In this document: positions 59,766 through 64,000 of the stretch, piece after piece | How the letters are laid out: every line of letters starts with the position of its first letter | Position numbering within the stretch: position 1 is the stretch's first letter | From: Sphagnum compactum | Taxonomy: Eukaryota > Bryophyta > Sphagnopsida > Sphagnales | DNA: 64,000 nucleotides | Reading direction: 5' to 3' | Assembly: GCA_965153455.1 (NCBI GenBank) | Contig: OZ234493.1 | Coordinates: 5,146,001 to 5,210,000 of the forward strand | The notes under the pieces: generated by a model | What the model was told of the DNA's origin: nothing | Database searches by the model: none | Seen by the model: the letters and a program-made list of their open reading frames with translations, nothing else | Program-made: the position numbers and the translations under genes

Positions 59766-59899
59766 GCCATAAGATTTTTGAAGTCATGAATTCACATGCA
59801 TGTGTATGTGTACGTACTAAACAATCTATTGTTAACTTGTAATTATGACTATAATATTTATAGTCATTTTTTAAAAGGTGACACATAACTCCTTGACTT

Positions 59900-60140
59900 T
59901 TTAACTACTTAACACATTAGCTTAGGTTAACGTACCTATTAAGGTAACCTATGTATATAGGTTACTTAATAAAACTTATTTCGTAATATAGGCTACTTTA
60001 TAAGTTACTTAACTAAATATTATTAATTGACTACATCTAATATGTTTAAATATACTTAAAATAAGTTACCCTACTAATAGGTTAACCTAGGTAAGCTTAC
60101 CTAAGTTCCTAACTTTAGGTTTTTTGCCAAATCAACCTAG
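59900..60140. repeat. CCTA/TAGG-rich degenerate cluster
   Basis: Words such as GGTAACCTATGTATATAGG, AGGTTAACCTAGGTAAGC and TTACCTAAG repeat in both orientations. This is the fourth cluster of this type in the window. Confidence 0.6.
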
Positions 60141-63036
60141 GTAGCTTCATTACTTGAAATATTTTATCAAGTTTGTAACCACCTCAAATTTGTGCAAGCA
60201 AGTTGGAGATGGCACATGAACAAAGGAAGAGTCTAAACCTAGTTGGTGTCAAGAAAAGACTAAAAGATTATGAACCAATGTTGTAGTATTATACCTTGAT
60301 GAGGATGAAGAATAAGATGAAGGAAGGCTAAATATGAAGAATGGTGGGAGGTTGCATAAGAATATTTTACAAAAGAGTTGGAAAAGAATTTGGTTCAGCA
60401 TAAAGCTAATGAAAGAATTTTGAAATACAAGTTGGAAACTTAGTTTTAAAAAAAATTTAAATTTATCCAATGGTAGTCCAACAAATATAGAAGTATATGC
60501 AAGTAACTTGGTTAATGACTTGTATACGTATATTTTGGGTCTTTTCCCCAAGTGTATAGCAAATGTGGAAGTTCTTCATGACTCTATAACAAGGTTCAAG
60601 AGAATAAGAAAAACCCATTTCCCCACGATGGGGATAACTGAATTTTTCAAAACCTTCTTCACATTGATAAAAACAATTAAATGGCCAGTTATACAATGTG
60701 GTTTCATGAAAATACATTGCATAATCTTAAACAACCCGTAATTTTGTTTAAAGTTTCTAGAAATGATATTGCACTGTCTCTAATATTTGCAAATGGGCTT
60801 TTAAATAGGAATGCATTTTCTTGAGGTAAGATCCATGTTGGTGGGGAGTTTGTTTTTCCAGAGTATTGAGTATTTTTTCGGCCCCAACATGGTACTCTTT
60901 TGTGTATATACTCAAGTGAGGTTTATCATGGGACGCATAGAAACATTGGGTACATTCAGGTTGGGATCAAGGATTAAATGTCATTTCTTCAACTTGTCAT
61001 GACTTGGTGAAATTTCCATTCAAATGCCAATGATAAAAGGGAGTTGAAAAAGAATATCATGTGGAGTTTGATATGTGTGTATTTCATTTACAATGAGCCC
61101 ATGGGTTATGGGAGATTGGAATGTGAGGTAGAATGCCTAGGGGTATATGCATTGAGATACACCTTTGGTTGGGTTGTTTAGTAGTAATGCAAGCTAGATG
61201 GATGTAATAATAAACCCTACTTCTAATATCATCAAATCTATTCATTCCCACTTTTCATTATGAAAATTATCTATGAAGATCATCCTTAATCCATTCAATT
61301 ATTAATTAAACCTTGAGCCTTGAGTTGGGATGAAAAATATATATCATCTATGAATTTACCTTTTTTTATAGATTTTTAAAATATTCCATCCATTTTGGAT
61401 GAGTTTTTTTAAATTTCATCTAAACTCAAGGCTCAAAGCTCACCGCTCAAGGCTCACTGCTCAATGCATTCCTACGGTCTACCAAGTTAATCCCAAGGAT
61501 GGTCACCAAATCATAAATACTAATTTCTACAATTTGTTGTATTAAATATTTGGGTCACATATTTTATGTTTGATTTCTGTATTTTGAATTTTATAGATTG
61601 GACACATAATTGCACAAAATGGTGTGTACAACATGTGTTCTATAGTTTTTGTGCCTAATTGGGTTTCAAAACATATAACAAGTTGGCATCAACATTCTTC
61701 TTCCTTCCAAAACATAAAATGATATGCATCAATAAACAAAATAAAAACTCTAAAAGTTCAAAACAATTCTATGATATTTTTTGCTGATCTCTACATCTCC
61801 TTTAAACATCCCCATACAATAATTCTTCCCAAGTTTTTCATGAAAGGCTTTCAAATATTCCCACCCAAAAAGATAATTCAAATATACTATTATGTCATAA
61901 TTTGCTCATCTAACCGAATTTGCCGTTTAACACACAATGTGAAATGTGTAATGAAACGATCCTTAAAACAACTTTTGATGTTTCCAAATTCTAAAATGAC
62001 CTCCAAAACTATCAGTGAATGATGTGAAAGGTCAACTCACACATAGGGAAGGTGTGCATATATATGCAAAAAAGTGGTTGAAGTCTTGTAATTTAGATTT
62101 ATTATAGTTGAATGTGGTGTTGCTTGAACTTCTACTACACATATGTCATATCATATTCACATGGGTGAGTTTTCTTACAATTCCCATCTCCTTGTTGAAT
62201 CTATACCTCAATGAAAAATAAGTGGGAAATTGTCACCTTGTGAATCTGTTTGAATAATGTAGGTTTACATCATAAGCCCATCATGTTTTGCATCACTATA
62301 GTTACATTCTTGAAATATGCATGTTTTAGCTTTTGTAGCAGCAAATGTAAATTAATTAGTTTTCCTTGCAATTAGTGGAGTTACATATGTATATTACCTT
62401 GCAAGTAATGGGGTTGCATTTATATCACTACCTTGCAACTAATGTAATAAAAAATGTGTCATTGTAATCAACTAATCTATTCACATGTAACATGAACCTT
62501 GTAATTATTTCAAGCGCATATGTAGGAGGCAAGTTGTTGCATGAGTTTAGAACCTGAGCTTAAAGCCTAAAGTTGGAACTTGGGTGGTAAACTGTCTTTT
62601 CCCCTAAACACATGCAAGTGAAACCCAAAAATTTAACCACAAAATGAATGTTATATAGGTAAACCTATAAACAAACATGAGGATGAATGTAAGCATTCAT
62701 ATTCATTATGGATGAATGATTTTTTTCATTCATCTAATGTATGGATGAAAAAAGTTAATTGAATTTGCATTTTTTATTATATAAAACTTCAATCAAAATT
62801 ATGGATGAATGTTTTATTTTATCATTCAATTTTTATCAACGAATTTTTTCCTGCTAGTTTTAATTAACTAGAGTTTCATGAAACACAATTCAATAATATA
62901 TGATATAACATTTGTCGAATAATATGTAAATTCCATTATAAACATATTTGATAGTTATGGTGTTAAATGTCAATTTTTTCAATGTTTTAATAATTATCAT
63001 GCTTACATCCACCTTGTGGTTTTTGTTTCAAAATAA
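60141..63036. other. AT-rich gene-free stretch
   Basis: Only short frames of biased composition are present. At 61430-61465 GCTCAAGGCTCACTGCTCAA-type words repeat, and at 62660-62830 ATGGATGAATG/CATTCATCCAT words recur. No gene or RNA was recognised. Confidence 0.55.
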
Positions 63037-63037
63037 T

Positions 63038-63082
<45 letters not shown>
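63037..63082. repeat. (TA)n microsatellite
   Basis: A run of about 23 AT dinucleotides, with one C interruption near its left end. Confidence 0.95.
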
Positions 63083-63085
<3 letters not shown>

Positions 63086-63094
63086 CAAATTGAC

Positions 63095-63490
63095 CCAATT
63101 TCGTTGACGATAATGGGGTTTTTCTTTTCCTCTCCAAAAATGCCACAACTTCCTTCAAACACATTTATAAGCATCGTGGACAACAATGGGGGACTTTTTT
63201 CATTCTTTTAATTTGAGGGTGCCACAACTTTCATCAAATCTAACTAATGTTGTTAACAACGATGGGTTTTGAATGCTTAAGATATTTTTAAACTACTTAT
63301 TGTCATTGATGACAATGGGTTTTTGAAATAAACTAAAATTCAATTTCAAACACCTTAATTAGCTCCTTCAAATAACATATTATCATACATAATAATGGGG
63401 TTTTTCTAATAATAATTCATTTTCAAGGTGCCTTAATTTTTCACATAGTACATATATTATGTTGTTGACAACAATGGGGGGCGGGGGTTA
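63095..63490 (+). repeat. Degenerate ~75-bp tandem repeat, six copies
   Basis: The phrase GTTGACRAYAATGGGGTTTTT occurs at about 63103, 63176, 63252, 63305, 63385 and 63465, with spacers that often include GGTGCCACAACTTTC-like text. The spacing is about 73-80 bp apart from one short step of 53. Confidence 0.6.
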
Positions 63491-64000
63491 ACACTCATCC
63501 CATGACAACCTTTTTTTTAATATTTAACATTGTTGATGAAATGATTTTTTAAACAAAATTTAGAAAATTATTTTGGTCCCATCATCATATTTTCCATTAT
63601 AGTCACATTATCCATCATTATTAAATGACATTCAAGTTTGAAATATTGATACTTGCACATCAAATGAAGATGGATATAAATAAATTTTTATTTATTTATC
63701 TTCCAATCATGGATGAATTTCATATAATGATTTATTTATTTAATCCAATTCATAAATGACATTCATCTATGGACACATTCATCCATGTAGATGGATTAAA
63801 ATTGCAATAAATTTTAAGCTACAAGTTCAAAGCTCCATGCACAAACCATCTTCGCACATGTAATTACATTGTTGGCATACTATGCAATTACCATAGTCAC
63901 ACATATGTTTCCCATGTAGTTGCGTGTAAATGGCATCATGATAATCATAATATCTTCAATTTTAAAAGGTAAATTTCTAAATTATTGTTCACTACCACAT
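63491..64000. other. AT-rich stretch at the right edge
   Basis: It contains scattered ATTCATCCATG/ATGGATGAAT words (63660-63800), and nothing else was recognised. Confidence 0.5.

Overview
The window reads as nuclear DNA of a land plant with a large, repeat-rich, AT-rich genome. The evidence is three plant-type proteins (RNA polymerase II subunit RPB11 split by GT-AG introns, a MAKR/BKI1-type protein, and a PEX5-like copy), long gene-free stretches, and many degenerate transposon remains. The lineage cannot be fixed from sequence alone. The low gene density and unusual element types suggest a non-flowering vascular plant (fern, lycophyte or gymnosperm), but this is inference.

Only two genes look intact. 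They lie tail to tail at 25.7-30.1 kb: RPB11 on the + strand (five exons, 25750-26948) and a 551-residue MAKR-like gene on the - strand (28422-30077). Just downstream of the MAKR stop is a three-copy 48-bp repeat that carries a perfect Pumilio-type UGUAAAUA site in every copy on the mRNA strand.

The left third (1-24 kb) is AT-rich DNA with a decayed transposon coding fragment at 3.8 kb, a ~160-bp degenerate satellite (4.4-5.7 kb), a 304-bp tandem duplication (12.7-13.3 kb) and a GC-rich island (13.4-14.3 kb). A composite repeat territory follows at 14.3-24 kb. It holds a broken MULE-type transposase with a SWIM finger, several tandem arrays (51, 53 and 79 bp) built around the shared word GGTATTGCA, a broken C2H2-finger gene on the - strand, a 36-bp minisatellite ORF, and an array of about a dozen units that are themselves palindromic.

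The right half (31-64 kb) has no intact gene. Its main feature is a 4.6-kb interval (47976-52566) bounded by perfect 14-bp inverted CACTA-type ends. Inside it is a broken, intron-containing internal segment of PEX5, which looks like a host gene fragment carried by a transposon. Thirty bases beyond the right end a 1.2-kb reverse-transcriptase fragment is inserted between perfect 16-bp target-site duplications. Farther right are a hairpin-shaped MITE-like repeat (58.5-59.5 kb), degenerate CCTA-rich clusters and a ~75-bp degenerate array (63.1-63.5 kb). No tRNA, rRNA, CRISPR or organellar insert was recognised.
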